Below, piece after piece: positions 1 to 9,982 of a stretch of DNA of 64,000 bases (the first letter of the stretch is position 1; every line of letters starts with the position of its first letter). Both the position numbers and the translations under genes were made by a program. Origin of the DNA: Arachidicoccus sp. (GTDB lineage: Bacteria > Bacteroidota > Bacteroidia > Chitinophagales > Chitinophagaceae); assembly GCA_028283605.1 (NCBI GenBank), contig JAPWKH010000026.1:62001-126000 (forward strand), read 5' to 3'. The notes beneath the pieces are model-generated. The model worked only from the letters and a program-made list of their open reading frames with translations, had not been told where the DNA came from and did no database searches.

Positions 1-100
1 GTTAAAAAATATTTTTGTGGATTAAGTTGTGAGTAGGTAAAAGGGGAAAATAATGAATATATAGTCTATCATTCTATAGAAAAAATACATCTCCTATGAG

Positions 101-561
101 TGTTCAATTCGGTCGTGAATATGTTCAATTCACTTTACTTCTCATTTTCGGTCTTGAATAGCATATTGAACTTTGCCTAAACAAAAAATAAAAACTATGT
201 ACAGAAAAATTTTATTCGCAGCAATGATATTGATTAGTACCGTATCATTCGCTCAATCACAAAATGACATAATCATCGGAAAATGGAAAGATGACGCAGG
301 TGACAGAACTATCGAATTTGTAAAAACAGATGCAGGTTACAATGCAATCATCCGCACAGCCGAAGATGCGTCTTTGGTCGGGAAAATACAAATCTCACAT
401 CTGCAAAAGAAAGATGCAACACATTATATTAACGGCACTTTGTACATAATTACAAAAAACAAAATGGCAAAATGTTCTGTGGAAGCGGACAGCAATAACG
501 AACTAGTAATTACAGGGAAAATGGGAATGTTTTCCAAATCGCAAAAATGGACAAGGGTAGA
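101..561. repeat. Long direct repeat copy 1 (about 461 bp, near-identical to 1570-2030)
   Basis: 'tgttcaattcggtcgtgaatatgttcaattcactttacttctcattttcggtcttgaa...' through the coding sequence recurs at 1570 with a constant offset of 1469 and only a handful of substitutions. Confidence 0.95.
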
Positions 562-568
562 TGATTAA
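197..568 (+). CDS. Small secreted protein, DUF2147/lipocalin-like (copy 1)
   Basis: ORF with signal peptide (MYRKILFAAMILISTVSFAQ) and 'IIGKWKDDAGDRTIEF...' start; near-identical paralog at 1666-2034. Confidence 0.6.
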   Translation: MYRKILFAAMILISTVSFAQSQNDIIIGKWKDDAGDRTIEFVKTDAGYNAIIRTAEDASLVGKIQISHLQKKDATHYINGTLYIITKNKMAKCSVEADSNNELVITGKMGMFSKSQKWTRVDD

Positions 569-616
569 TATTCATTCCTATTAATCATGTTATAAAAAAC
601 GTTTAAAAAATGCAAG

Positions 617-1384
617 ATGAAAAATATAACAAAGCTATTCATACCAATGTTACTTTCATTCACATATGTAAGTAATATCAATGCTCAGGTTAGTGTGAGA
701 GTTTCTATTCGTATTGCACCACCTGTTATCCCTGTTTATCAGCAGCCGGTATGCCCTACAGAAGGATATTTATGGATTCCCGGTTATTGGGGTTATGGGA
801 CTTATGGTTATTATTGGATTCCCGGTTATTGGACGACCCCTCCGAAAATTGGTTATCTGTGGACGCCCGGCTATTGGACTTTTGTAGAGGGATTTTATAA
901 ATGGACGCCCGGTTATTGGGGTGTTCATGTAGGATATTACGGTGGTATAAATTATGGATTTGGTTATTATGGAACAGGATTTGTCGGAGGCATTTGGAAA
1001 GGAAGTGTATTTTGTTATAACACGGCTGTAGTTCATGTAAATACTGTCGTAGTACATAATACATATATCAATAAAACAGTTGTTGTACATACACCGGCGA
1101 CTTGTTACAGTTATAACGGAATAGGCGGCGTAACGAGGCAAGCCACTCATACAGAAACAATATATTCAAACGAAGCGCATATCCATGCGACTTCTGTACA
1201 AACGCATTATGTTTCTGTTGCGGGTTCCAACAAAACCCAATATTATTCGAACAATCATGGTGTTCCGCCAACTACGGTTGTAACAAATGACAATACAGAA
1301 TATAAAAGTTACAATAAAACGTCTGTTCGAAAAATAAATAATGGTGTACATGTAGAAAGAACGCGCGTGCGTGTCCGAAAATAA
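617..1384 (+). CDS. Secreted YXWGXW/WXXGXW-repeat protein
   Basis: Signal peptide; repeated GYLWIPGYW / GYYWIPGYW / GYLWTPGYW / FYKWTPGYW units. Confidence 0.7.
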   Translation: MKNITKLFIPMLLSFTYVSNINAQVSVRVSIRIAPPVIPVYQQPVCPTEGYLWIPGYWGYGTYGYYWIPGYWTTPPKIGYLWTPGYWTFVEGFYKWTPGYWGVHVGYYGGINYGFGYYGTGFVGGIWKGSVFCYNTAVVHVNTVVVHNTYINKTVVVHTPATCYSYNGIGGVTRQATHTETIYSNEAHIHATSVQTHYVSVAGSNKTQYYSNNHGVPPTTVVTNDNTEYKSYNKTSVRKINNGVHVERTRVRVRK

Positions 1385-1569
1385 TTAATAATAAACGTTG
1401 ATAAAAGCCTTCGGGTATCGGAGGTTATTTGGTATATAATATCAAAAAAGTGATACTATATAATCGCATACGCATAAAAATTATGTTAGAATCTTCTATT
1501 GGCTTCTCTACAACAAATCATTTTTATAATAGTTAAAATATTTATTCTAAAAAAAAATTATTTAACAAT

Positions 1570-2030
1570 TGTTCAATTCGGTCGTGAATATGTTCAATTC
1601 ACTTTACTTCTCATTTTCGGTCTTGAAAAGCATATTGAACTTTGCCTAAACAAAAAATAAAGACTATGTACAGAAAAATTTTATTCGCAGCAATGATATT
1701 GATTAGTACCGTATCATTCGCTCAATCGCAAAATGACATAATCATCGGAAAATGGAAAGATGACGCAGGTGACAGAACTATCGAATTTGTAAAAACAGAT
1801 GCAGGTTACAATGCAATCATCCGCACAGCCGAAGATGCATCTTTGGTCGGAAAAATACAAATCTCACATCTGCAAAAGAAAGATGCAACACATTATATTA
1901 ACGGCACTTTGTACATAATTACAAAAAACAAAACGGCAAAATGTTCTGTGGAAGCGGACAGCAATAACGAACTAGTAATTACAGGGAAAATGGGAATGTT
2001 TTCCAAATCGCAAAAATGGACAAGAGTAGA
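1570..2030. repeat. Long direct repeat copy 2
   Basis: See 101-561; includes about 95 bp of upstream non-coding sequence plus the coding region. Confidence 0.95.
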
Positions 2031-2034
2031 TTAA
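1666..2034 (+). CDS. Small secreted protein, DUF2147/lipocalin-like (copy 2)
   Basis: Near-identical to copy 1 (one interior amino-acid change, KNKMAK to KNKTAK, and a slightly different C-terminus). Confidence 0.6.
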   Translation: MYRKILFAAMILISTVSFAQSQNDIIIGKWKDDAGDRTIEFVKTDAGYNAIIRTAEDASLVGKIQISHLQKKDATHYINGTLYIITKNKTAKCSVEADSNNELVITGKMGMFSKSQKWTRVD

Positions 2035-2076
2035 AGATTCAGACAGTTAAAATTTCATTTTCATAAGCAATCTGTA

Positions 2077-3396
2077 ATGAAAAAATTTATCTTAATTGTT
2101 TTGTTGCTTCAGATATTTGTGTCGTTGCACGCGCAAGTACAAATCAATTCGCTGAAAGATTTATTGTCCTATGCCGACAGTCATTCCATCTCGATTAAAA
2201 CATCCCTGATACAGCAAAACATTTCAAAATCCGAAGCAAGGGCTTCAAAGTCTTATCTGTATCCGAATGTAAATGCAAGCGGGGGATTTAACGACAATCT
2301 CACGATTCAAAAAACGCTGGTACCCGAACAATTATTCGATGCATCCGCACCTGCAGATTCTTATAAAGCATTCCAATTTGGAAGGCAATACAATTATTTG
2401 GCAGGTGTTCAGGCGCAATGGAACATTCTCGACTTTCAAAAAATGTTCGCCTCGAAAACAGCACACCTTCAAAACAAATCTGATTTAGCCCAAACACAGG
2501 TTACAAGATACAACACATACAATCAACTGGCTTCGGATTATTACAGTATTGTGATGTCACAATATGCGCTTGATATTTATCGCAAAGATTTAATCACGAC
2601 ACAGACAATGCTTGCAAGTTCAAACCTGCAATTCCAAAAAGGAATCATCAGTGAAAGTGACAATAACGAAGTTGCAATCCAGAATTTGAAGAATCAAAAA
2701 AATGTAAATGCTGCGGAACAAAATCTTGCTCAAGCATACAGTCAACTGCAAATTGATTTGAATACAACCGAACCTGTTCATGTCGAAAACAAAGATGTGA
2801 GACAAAATAATTCTTCCAATATTTTGGATACATCTTTATGGATTACGCATCCCGATATAACGTTACAGGAAGCACAGGTTGCCTTGGCACAATCTGCATT
2901 AAAAGAAAACAAAGCGTTGCTCTACCCTTCGCTCAGCATAAATTATCAATACAATTACAATTGGGTCATGAGCAAACCTGTTGATTTTTCATCTGCAAAC
3001 AAACTTCCTCAACAATTTGTAGGATTGAAACTAAACATTCCCATTTTCAGCGGTTTTTCCAACAAAGAAAAAATTAAACAATCGCAAATGGTATTGCAAC
3101 AGCAACAATTCAAACTGCAGGATACAAAAATATCAGAAGCCAAGCAGGACGAAATAATGATCATACAATATAACCAATCAAAAGACGAATTGGAAAAAAA
3201 CAAATCGATTCTCACATTGCAGGAAAGAAACGATTTCCACACAGCCAATCAATACAAAGCAGGGCTTTTAAGTCTTTACAACCGTATGGACAGGTACAAG
3301 GATTTATTGTCGGCACAAAACGATTTTCTTCAAAGCCTTTCCGATTACACATTGGCACAATATAAAATCTACATAAGAAATTTAAATTATAAATAA
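2077..3396 (+). CDS. TolC family outer membrane efflux protein
   Basis: Signal peptide, coiled-coil TolC-like pattern, first gene of an exporter operon. Confidence 0.85.
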   Translation: MKKFILIVLLLQIFVSLHAQVQINSLKDLLSYADSHSISIKTSLIQQNISKSEARASKSYLYPNVNASGGFNDNLTIQKTLVPEQLFDASAPADSYKAFQFGRQYNYLAGVQAQWNILDFQKMFASKTAHLQNKSDLAQTQVTRYNTYNQLASDYYSIVMSQYALDIYRKDLITTQTMLASSNLQFQKGIISESDNNEVAIQNLKNQKNVNAAEQNLAQAYSQLQIDLNTTEPVHVENKDVRQNNSSNILDTSLWITHPDITLQEAQVALAQSALKENKALLYPSLSINYQYNYNWVMSKPVDFSSANKLPQQFVGLKLNIPIFSGFSNKEKIKQSQMVLQQQQFKLQDTKISEAKQDEIMIIQYNQSKDELEKNKSILTLQERNDFHTANQYKAGLLSLYNRMDRYKDLLSAQNDFLQSLSDYTLAQYKIYIRNLNYK

Positions 3397-3397
3397 A

Positions 3398-4516
3398 ATG
3401 AATAACCGTTTTTTATCCTTCGGAAAAACGAATGTGTTATGGATTGTATCATTTTTTGTTGTGTTTATACATTTAGCATCCTGCAAAAAATACGATACCA
3501 CATCGCCTGTAAGAAAGAATATTGTGGAAGCCGTTTTTGCAAACGGTTATCTAAAGCGAGAAGACGAATACGACATATCCGCCAATGCAGCGGGCACTTT
3601 GTACGGATTTAATTTAAAAGAAGGAGACAGCATTCACTATAAGCAAATTGTTGGTTATATTAACAATGAAGCGCAAAAGAACCAAGTAATTCAGGCTCAA
3701 TTGGCATATGCAAATGCAGTTACGGATGCCGCCGAAAACTCTGATCAATTGATACAGTTGCAACAACAAGTTGTGCAGGCTCAAGCGCAACTGGCGCACG
3801 ACAAATTAAACTATTCGCGTTACAAAGATTTGATGGCAACCAATTCTGTATCGAAATCCGATTACAATAATGTTGAACTTCAATACACCAACTCTCTTCA
3901 CAATCTTGAAATTGCAGAAAAGAAATACGCACAAACAAAAACCGATTTATCGTATAGTGCAAATTCAGGCAATGCAGCCTTAAAGCAGCAACAATCGTTG
4001 CTTAACGACTATAATGTACAGGCAGATAGCGCGGGAATCGTGATTGAAACCTATAAGAAAAATGGAGAGATATTAAAAAACGGAGACAATATTGCTTTGA
4101 TAGGCAGTGGCACTTATAAAATAATTTTATGGGTTTCCGAAGATGATATCATAAAGGTAAGCTTAGGGCAAAAAATAGCTGTCCATCTCAACACACACTC
4201 CGACAGTGCTTTTACCGCGACCGTTACAAAAATATATCCCGGGTTTAACGACGACCAGCAATCATATACTGTGGAAGCACATTTTGACGAATTGCCAAAA
4301 AACTTATATTCCGGAACACAATTACAGGCAGACATTTCCGTAGGATACAAAAAAAATGCGTTGGTAATACCTGCAAATTATTTGCAAAAAGACGGAACCA
4401 TACAATTGAAAAACGGCTCTTCAAAAAAAATAGTTACAGGGTATAAAGATGACCAATGGGTAGAAATTCTTTCAGGTATTTCGGAAAACGATGTTATCAA
4501 AACACCAAAAAATTAA
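3398..4516 (+). CDS. HlyD-family periplasmic adaptor subunit (lipoprotein)
   Basis: Lipobox-like HLASC, barrel-sandwich and coiled-coil pattern; lies between TolC and FtsX-like genes. Confidence 0.85.
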   Translation: MNNRFLSFGKTNVLWIVSFFVVFIHLASCKKYDTTSPVRKNIVEAVFANGYLKREDEYDISANAAGTLYGFNLKEGDSIHYKQIVGYINNEAQKNQVIQAQLAYANAVTDAAENSDQLIQLQQQVVQAQAQLAHDKLNYSRYKDLMATNSVSKSDYNNVELQYTNSLHNLEIAEKKYAQTKTDLSYSANSGNAALKQQQSLLNDYNVQADSAGIVIETYKKNGEILKNGDNIALIGSGTYKIILWVSEDDIIKVSLGQKIAVHLNTHSDSAFTATVTKIYPGFNDDQQSYTVEAHFDELPKNLYSGTQLQADISVGYKKNALVIPANYLQKDGTIQLKNGSSKKIVTGYKDDQWVEILSGISENDVIKTPKN

Positions 4517-4522
4517 TGTTGT

Positions 4523-5764
4523 ATGAATACCGATTATAAAATAGCATGGGTTCATCTTACTTCAAGAATTCGGCAGTTGTTGGTTGCTACGCTCAGTGTT
4601 ACGTTCGGGATATCCATGTATATTTTCATGAACAGTTTTATGTCCGGCGTCAACGATACGCAAACCGAGATTACATTCACCTCTATGGCACATATTCGTA
4701 TTTATAACGATTTGCCTACAGGAACACCGATTCCGATAATGAAAGAACCTATGGAGAAAAATACGATATTGATGGTTGACAATGCGCGACATATTCTTTA
4801 TACCGAAGGAATGAAAAACACTGATCCCATTGTAACGGCAGTCAGCAAAATTTCCGATGTTCAGGCCGTAACCGTACAGATGAATGAAAACGTATTCCTT
4901 CAAAACGGCGTAAGCAAAGTAAGCGCATCGCTTTCGGGAATTGATGTGCCTAATGAAAATAAGGTTTTCAATACTTCGCATTATATGGTAAGTGGAGACT
5001 TGAAAGAACTTGACAAAAGAACGGATGCAATCGTATTGGGAACGGGACTTGCGAGCAGCTTGGGCTTGAGCAATGGAGATAATGTTACCTTAACTACTTC
5101 AGACGGCGTCACAAAAAATTACAAAATCGTCGGATTGTTTGAAACGGGATCAAAAGGAACCGACCAAACAAAAGCCATGATTTCTATTTACGCGGCGCGA
5201 CAACTTTATTCCAAAAATAAAAGCTATGCAACCGATATTCAAATTAACATTAATGACTATAACGAAGCTCGTGCAGTTGCGGTAGAGATGAAAGGTATTA
5301 CTTCTTACAAAATTGAAGCATGGCAGGAAGGGAACAGCCAGTTAGATTCTGCGAATGTACTTCGCAACATAACCGCAATGGCAGTTTCACTCACAATTTT
5401 AATTGTCGCCGGCTTTGGTATTTACAATATCATGAACATGACGGTTAATGAAAAAATTAAAGAAATCGCTATTTTAAAAGCAATGGGATATAATGGGAAA
5501 GATATTGTAAAAATATTTCTTACACAATCGGTCGTCATCGGTTTTATCGGCGGAATTATAGGCTTGATTTTGGGTTTTACCATTTCAAAAATAGTAAGTA
5601 AAATTCCTTTTAAAATCGCAACGTTAGATACGTTACCTATCAACTTCAACCCGAAAGATTATATTCTCGCTTTTGTATTCGGCATTTTCATCACTTTTTG
5701 GGCGGGATATCTTCCTGCGTACAAAGCCTCAAAAGTAGATCCCGTGGACATTATAAGGGGATAA
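4523..5764 (+). CDS. ABC transporter permease (FtsX/MacB-type)
   Basis: N-terminal TM, periplasmic domain, C-terminal 'NIMNMTVNEKIKEIAILKAMGYNGKDI' FtsX motif. Confidence 0.88.
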   Translation: MNTDYKIAWVHLTSRIRQLLVATLSVTFGISMYIFMNSFMSGVNDTQTEITFTSMAHIRIYNDLPTGTPIPIMKEPMEKNTILMVDNARHILYTEGMKNTDPIVTAVSKISDVQAVTVQMNENVFLQNGVSKVSASLSGIDVPNENKVFNTSHYMVSGDLKELDKRTDAIVLGTGLASSLGLSNGDNVTLTTSDGVTKNYKIVGLFETGSKGTDQTKAMISIYAARQLYSKNKSYATDIQININDYNEARAVAVEMKGITSYKIEAWQEGNSQLDSANVLRNITAMAVSLTILIVAGFGIYNIMNMTVNEKIKEIAILKAMGYNGKDIVKIFLTQSVVIGFIGGIIGLILGFTISKIVSKIPFKIATLDTLPINFNPKDYILAFVFGIFITFWAGYLPAYKASKVDPVDIIRG

Positions 5765-5799
5765 TGTTTTTAAATTCATTATATTTTTAACCATACACC

Positions 5800-6483
5800 A
5801 TGAATGCTTTAAAAGCAACGAATGTCGTAAAATATTTTCGCACACCTGAACCGTTTAAAGTTCTAAAAAACGTTTCCTTCGAAGTGGACAAAGGAGAATT
5901 TGTCTCCATCGTAGGGAAATCAGGTTCGGGAAAATCAACTTTGCTATATCTGTTATCCACAATGGATACGGATTATGAAGGCTCAATCAATATCAACGGA
6001 ACGCTTGTGACAGGCAAAAAGCAAAACGAGCTGGCGGCTTTCCGCAATGAACATATAGGTTTTGTTTTTCAATTTCATTATCTGCTACCTGAATTTACTT
6101 TGTTGGATAATGTAATGCTGCCCGCGTTGAAGTTGAACAGTAAATCAAAAGAAGAAATCCAAAACAGATCAATGGAGCTCCTCGATATGCTTGGGCTGAA
6201 AGGCTACGAGCATAAAAGAGCTTCGAATCTTTCCGGCGGTCAACAACAACGCGTTGCCATTGCACGCGCCTTAATTAACGATCCGGCAATTATTATGGGC
6301 GATGAACCTACAGGAAATCTGGATTCCCAAAATACCAAAATAGTATTTGATATTTTTAAAGACTTGGCAAGGGAAAAAGGGCAAACAATCATAACCGTTA
6401 CACACGACGAAGAATTTGCCGCCAACAGCGATAGAATTATCGAATTGCGCGATGGCGAAATCATTGGCACACAAGAAAATTAA
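5800..6483 (+). CDS. ABC transporter ATP-binding protein (LolD/MacB-like)
   Basis: Walker A GKSGSGKST, signature LSGGQQQR, Walker B IIMGDEPTGNLD. Confidence 0.93.
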   Translation: MNALKATNVVKYFRTPEPFKVLKNVSFEVDKGEFVSIVGKSGSGKSTLLYLLSTMDTDYEGSININGTLVTGKKQNELAAFRNEHIGFVFQFHYLLPEFTLLDNVMLPALKLNSKSKEEIQNRSMELLDMLGLKGYEHKRASNLSGGQQQRVAIARALINDPAIIMGDEPTGNLDSQNTKIVFDIFKDLAREKGQTIITVTHDEEFAANSDRIIELRDGEIIGTQEN

Positions 6484-6519
6484 TACAACACTTTTTATTC
6501 GACAAAGATTCATTTCACA

Positions 6520-7404
6520 ATGCGTAAACAAATTTTTTATACTATTTTATTTGTAGTTTTTATTGCTGCAAGAAGTTTCGGACAGTTTCAAACTCCCTCG
6601 TTTTTCGGGATTAATTATTCTCCCTCAAAAATTAAAAACGATTCAATAAATGGCACATCCAATGATGTGAATGCGTATCTTAATTTTCCTGTTTATCGTA
6701 ATGATAAACAATTTATAGGAGCACGAATAAATTATGAAAGCATTCATACAAACGAAGTAAACAGTTACTTTGACCGTCATTTCACTGGAACTGATTTGAA
6801 TGTTTTTTGGCAAAGCAAATTGAATGAAAAGCACAAACTATATGTTTTTGCAAAAGGGGGAATTTATTCCGATTATAAAGATATTTCAGGCAAAGACATT
6901 CGCTTTCTTATAGGTTCTGGTTATATCACAAAAAACTCCGACAGACTTTCAACGGGTTTCGGACTGATTTATGGAAGACAGTTCTTCGGCAATCAAATCA
7001 ATCCGTACATCGCCATTGATTACGACATAACGCCGAAGTTGAACCTGAGTGGAATTCTGCCTGTTCGTCCTGTATTGACTTATAAAATATCCAACCGCTT
7101 TTCATGGGTAAATGAGATAGACGGAAACGTTCAAACTTTCAGATTATCGCAAACCGATTACGATAATTCTTTTGTACAAATCATCGGATGGAAATATGTA
7201 AGCTCGGCGCAATTTCTTGCAGGCAAGCATCACATGTTTACGGCAGGCATCGGATATCTCGCACAAACACAAGGATATTATAATGATGAAGATGTGAATA
7301 ACTGGAAAATATTTACCTTCAATATATCGCAAAAAAACAAGCCGATAGAGTTGTTAAAAATGCATGGCGTAACTTTTTCCATAGGATATGATTTTGTATT
7401 GTGA
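6520..7404 (+). CDS. Outer-membrane beta-barrel hypothetical protein (DUF6268-like)
   Basis: Signal peptide and alternating aromatic/beta pattern; in operon with exporter. Confidence 0.5.
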   Translation: MRKQIFYTILFVVFIAARSFGQFQTPSFFGINYSPSKIKNDSINGTSNDVNAYLNFPVYRNDKQFIGARINYESIHTNEVNSYFDRHFTGTDLNVFWQSKLNEKHKLYVFAKGGIYSDYKDISGKDIRFLIGSGYITKNSDRLSTGFGLIYGRQFFGNQINPYIAIDYDITPKLNLSGILPVRPVLTYKISNRFSWVNEIDGNVQTFRLSQTDYDNSFVQIIGWKYVSSAQFLAGKHHMFTAGIGYLAQTQGYYNDEDVNNWKIFTFNISQKNKPIELLKMHGVTFSIGYDFVL

Positions 7405-8381
7405 TAGAAATGAAATCGAAAATTAATTACATATTACCGATTGCCGTAGCGGCTATTTTTCCAGGGCTTAATTTTTTCAGCAATACGGAACTTTCTTTCG
7501 GATTAACGGAATTACTTAAAAGGTGGCTGTTTGCATCGCTTTCATTATACTTTCTTTGGTATGTTTTACTATATGCAAAAAAGAAAATTAACACACATGT
7601 ATGGCTTTACATCGTATTGATTGTAATATTGTATATTGGTCTTATATACTGTATTTTCGATAATCCTTTTTCGATTTATGGAAGACATTTAAAATGGCAG
7701 GTTTTATTAAAACTTTTTTCCGCATCCATACTTATATTGATTATTCAGTATTCGTTGGAAGCCAATGCGAGCATTAATCGATTGCAATTGGAAAGAAATC
7801 GATTGGTTCTAGAAAAATACAAAGTACAATTACAGGAATTGCGCAATAAGGCTGATCCGCATTTTCTTTTCAATACACTGAATACGCTTCGATCGATGAT
7901 ACGGAAAAATCATCCCGATTCAGAAAAATTTGTAATGAACCTTTCCGCATTTTATCGGCAGACTTTAAAATCAAATTCTTCTTCGACAATCTTTTTGGAA
8001 GAAGAGTGTGAAGTGTTCAATTCATATATATATCTTATGCAAACACGCAGCGAAGGCGCTATTTATGTAAAGACGGACATTGCGGAAAAATGGTTGCATT
8101 ATAAAATTCCGACTTTATGTTTGCAGATTGTCGTTGAGAATTGCATAAAACATAACAGGATATCTTCTGCCGAGCCTTTGTTTATTTCCATCTTATCGAA
8201 GGAAGATGGTTATATAGCTATTCAAAATAATCTTTTGCCCAAAATTTCTGTTGCAGAAAAATCAGGTTACGGTCTGAAGAATATAGAAAGCTCTTACGAA
8301 TTGCTGAACATAGAAAATGGTTTGTCGGTATGCAAAACGGAAGATTCATTTGAAGTAAAATTGAAATTGATAGCGCCATGA
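7401..8381 (+). CDS. LytS-type sensor histidine kinase
   Basis: N-terminal TM helices then 'NKADPHFLFNTLNTLRSMI' His_kinase motif; GTG start overlaps the previous gene, or ATG at 7410. Confidence 0.88.
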   Translation: MIEMKSKINYILPIAVAAIFPGLNFFSNTELSFGLTELLKRWLFASLSLYFLWYVLLYAKKKINTHVWLYIVLIVILYIGLIYCIFDNPFSIYGRHLKWQVLLKLFSASILILIIQYSLEANASINRLQLERNRLVLEKYKVQLQELRNKADPHFLFNTLNTLRSMIRKNHPDSEKFVMNLSAFYRQTLKSNSSSTIFLEEECEVFNSYIYLMQTRSEGAIYVKTDIAEKWLHYKIPTLCLQIVVENCIKHNRISSAEPLFISILSKEDGYIAIQNNLLPKISVAEKSGYGLKNIESSYELLNIENGLSVCKTEDSFEVKLKLIAP

Positions 8382-9139
8382 ATGTTTTGATTGTCGAGGA
8401 TGAGGCACATACTTCCGATCTTTTGAAAGAAATAATTGAAGAACGGGAAGAATTTGGCGTTGTCAATACACTGGATTCTGTATCGGACGCCGTAAAATAT
8501 TTATCAAAGTTTCAACAACAAATCGATTTGATTTTTCTCGACATTCAACTCTCGGACGGAATAAGTTTTGACATTTTCAAAAATGTAGATATACATATTC
8601 CTATTGTGTTTTGCACAGCTTATGACCAATATACTTTACAGGCAATCAAGAATAACGGAATTGATTATATACTAAAACCCTTCGATGAGAAAGAAGTGCA
8701 CAAGGCGCTTGAAAAATACCGTCGGCTTGCAGAGGTTTTGGGTAAAAAAAGTAATTTGCCTGTAACTTTTCAAGCACCTGAACCGACTAGTTATCAGGAA
8801 AGTTTTCTGGTACAGTTGAAAGAAAAAACGCTTGTGATCGAAACATCGCAAACAGCTGTTTTTTGTGTTGAGCACGAAACGGTTTATTTGTACACAGCAA
8901 AAAATGAAAGATTTCCGTTGTTTAAAAATATGGATTATATTGAAACATCATTGCCTCCTAACAAATTTTTCCGCATCAGCAGACAAATGATTATAAACAG
9001 AGAAAATATTATCTCTATGGAGCCCTTCTTTAACAGAAAAGTGATTTTAAATTTGAAGATTTCTCCAAAAGAAAAACCGATTGTAAGCCGCCTTAAAGTA
9101 TCCTTATTTAAAGAATGGCTGGAGCGAAGCGGCAATTGA
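8378..9139 (+). CDS. LytTR-family response regulator
   Basis: Receiver domain (MNVLIVEDE...LIFLDIQL...CTAYDQY...KPF) plus LytTR C-terminus (FFRISRQMIINRENI). Confidence 0.92.
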   Translation: MNVLIVEDEAHTSDLLKEIIEEREEFGVVNTLDSVSDAVKYLSKFQQQIDLIFLDIQLSDGISFDIFKNVDIHIPIVFCTAYDQYTLQAIKNNGIDYILKPFDEKEVHKALEKYRRLAEVLGKKSNLPVTFQAPEPTSYQESFLVQLKEKTLVIETSQTAVFCVEHETVYLYTAKNERFPLFKNMDYIETSLPPNKFFRISRQMIINRENIISMEPFFNRKVILNLKISPKEKPIVSRLKVSLFKEWLERSGN

Positions 9140-9224
9140 AAATAAAGGTTTTAATTGCTGACTTTGAACCAATATAAAATTAATTATATTCTTAAGAAAT
9201 TACTTAATTAATCCAAGTTGTCAT

Positions 9225-9473
9225 TTAGCTTGTAAGTTTATTAAAGGTGTAAGCGAAAATAAACATCCATATTTTCAATAAGAATCCTTTAAAAGTTACG
9301 GCGTGAATTTTTCTGAGAAAGAGATTTTTGATTTCACTGAATGTTGTTTCAATTCTTTTTCTGCTGTATTCTTTCAAAAAACGTTGCCATGGCTCATCCT
9401 TTCTTTTGCTGTTGGATTTTCTGCTGATTTTCAAATGCACTCTCCTTCGGCTTCCAGCATTTATGTATTGCAC
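9225..9473 (-). pseudogene. IS982-like transposase C-terminal fragment
   Basis: 'KEYSRKRIETTFSEIKNLFLRKIHAVTFKGFLLKIWMFIFAYTFNKL' resembles the C-terminus of IS982-type transposases; no N-terminal part. Confidence 0.6.
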
Positions 9474-9479
9474 TGAAAG

Positions 9480-9982
9480 AAGATGCTAAACATATTATTA
9501 AAAAATGGGGACAACCTTGTTTATCAAAAGATATGACACTTCTAAAACAGCGAGTCACTATTCAATCGGTCACTCATCTGATAAATAATCATGTCAAGGA
9601 AAATTGCTAAAAAATTAAATAGTCAAAAGCCGATAACTACCTATTATGCCCGCCACAGTTTTGCTACAATATAGTTAAATCATAATAATTTGTCATATTA
9701 TTTGTATTTTTGTATTATGTCGTATTCAAGATAGGGGGGTGAGAGGGGGTGGGAAAAGGGGGGGGGGGGGGTGTGGGGGGGGGGGGGATGGGTGGGGGGG
9801 GGGATACTTAAAAACAGCGGCGTTTCAACCGAATTTATCAGTGAAGCTCTGGGGCATAGTTCTTTATCAACAACAAAAAATTATCTAGCAGGCTTTGAAC
9901 AAGATGCAATAAAAACAACAACGGATGTACTTATTTCCTTTAAGAACATGTATTCATATTCAGATAATGTTTTAGATATATA
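9480..9982 (+). pseudogene. Degraded and interrupted tyrosine recombinase/integrase
   Basis: Fragments 'LSKDMTLLKQRVTIQSVTHLINNHVKE', 'KIAKKLNSQKPITTYYARHSFATI' (9600-9670) and 'LKNSGVSTEFISEALGHSSLSTTKNYLAGFEQDAIKTT' (9808 on) together make an integrase C-terminus. Confidence 0.8.
9735..9804. repeat. Low-complexity poly-G tract (about 70 bp)
   Basis: ggggggtgagagggggtgggaaaagggg...gtgtgggg...gatgggtggggggggggat read directly. Confidence 0.95.

Noticed and set aside
61-175. Diversity-generating retroelement template/variable repeat pair (given the duplication and Avd-like fold proteins in the window)
   Set aside because: Differences between the two copies are scattered rather than adenine-targeted, and no reverse transcriptase is present.
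780-930. Tandem DNA repeat in the YXWGXW gene as a possible phase-variable locus
   Set aside because: The units are degenerate at nucleotide level and encode a known repeat family; no perfect tandem copies that would slip readily.
756-1351. Several minus-strand ORFs under the YXWGXW gene
   Set aside because: Overlap a well-supported plus-strand gene; repetitive composition keeps antisense frames open.
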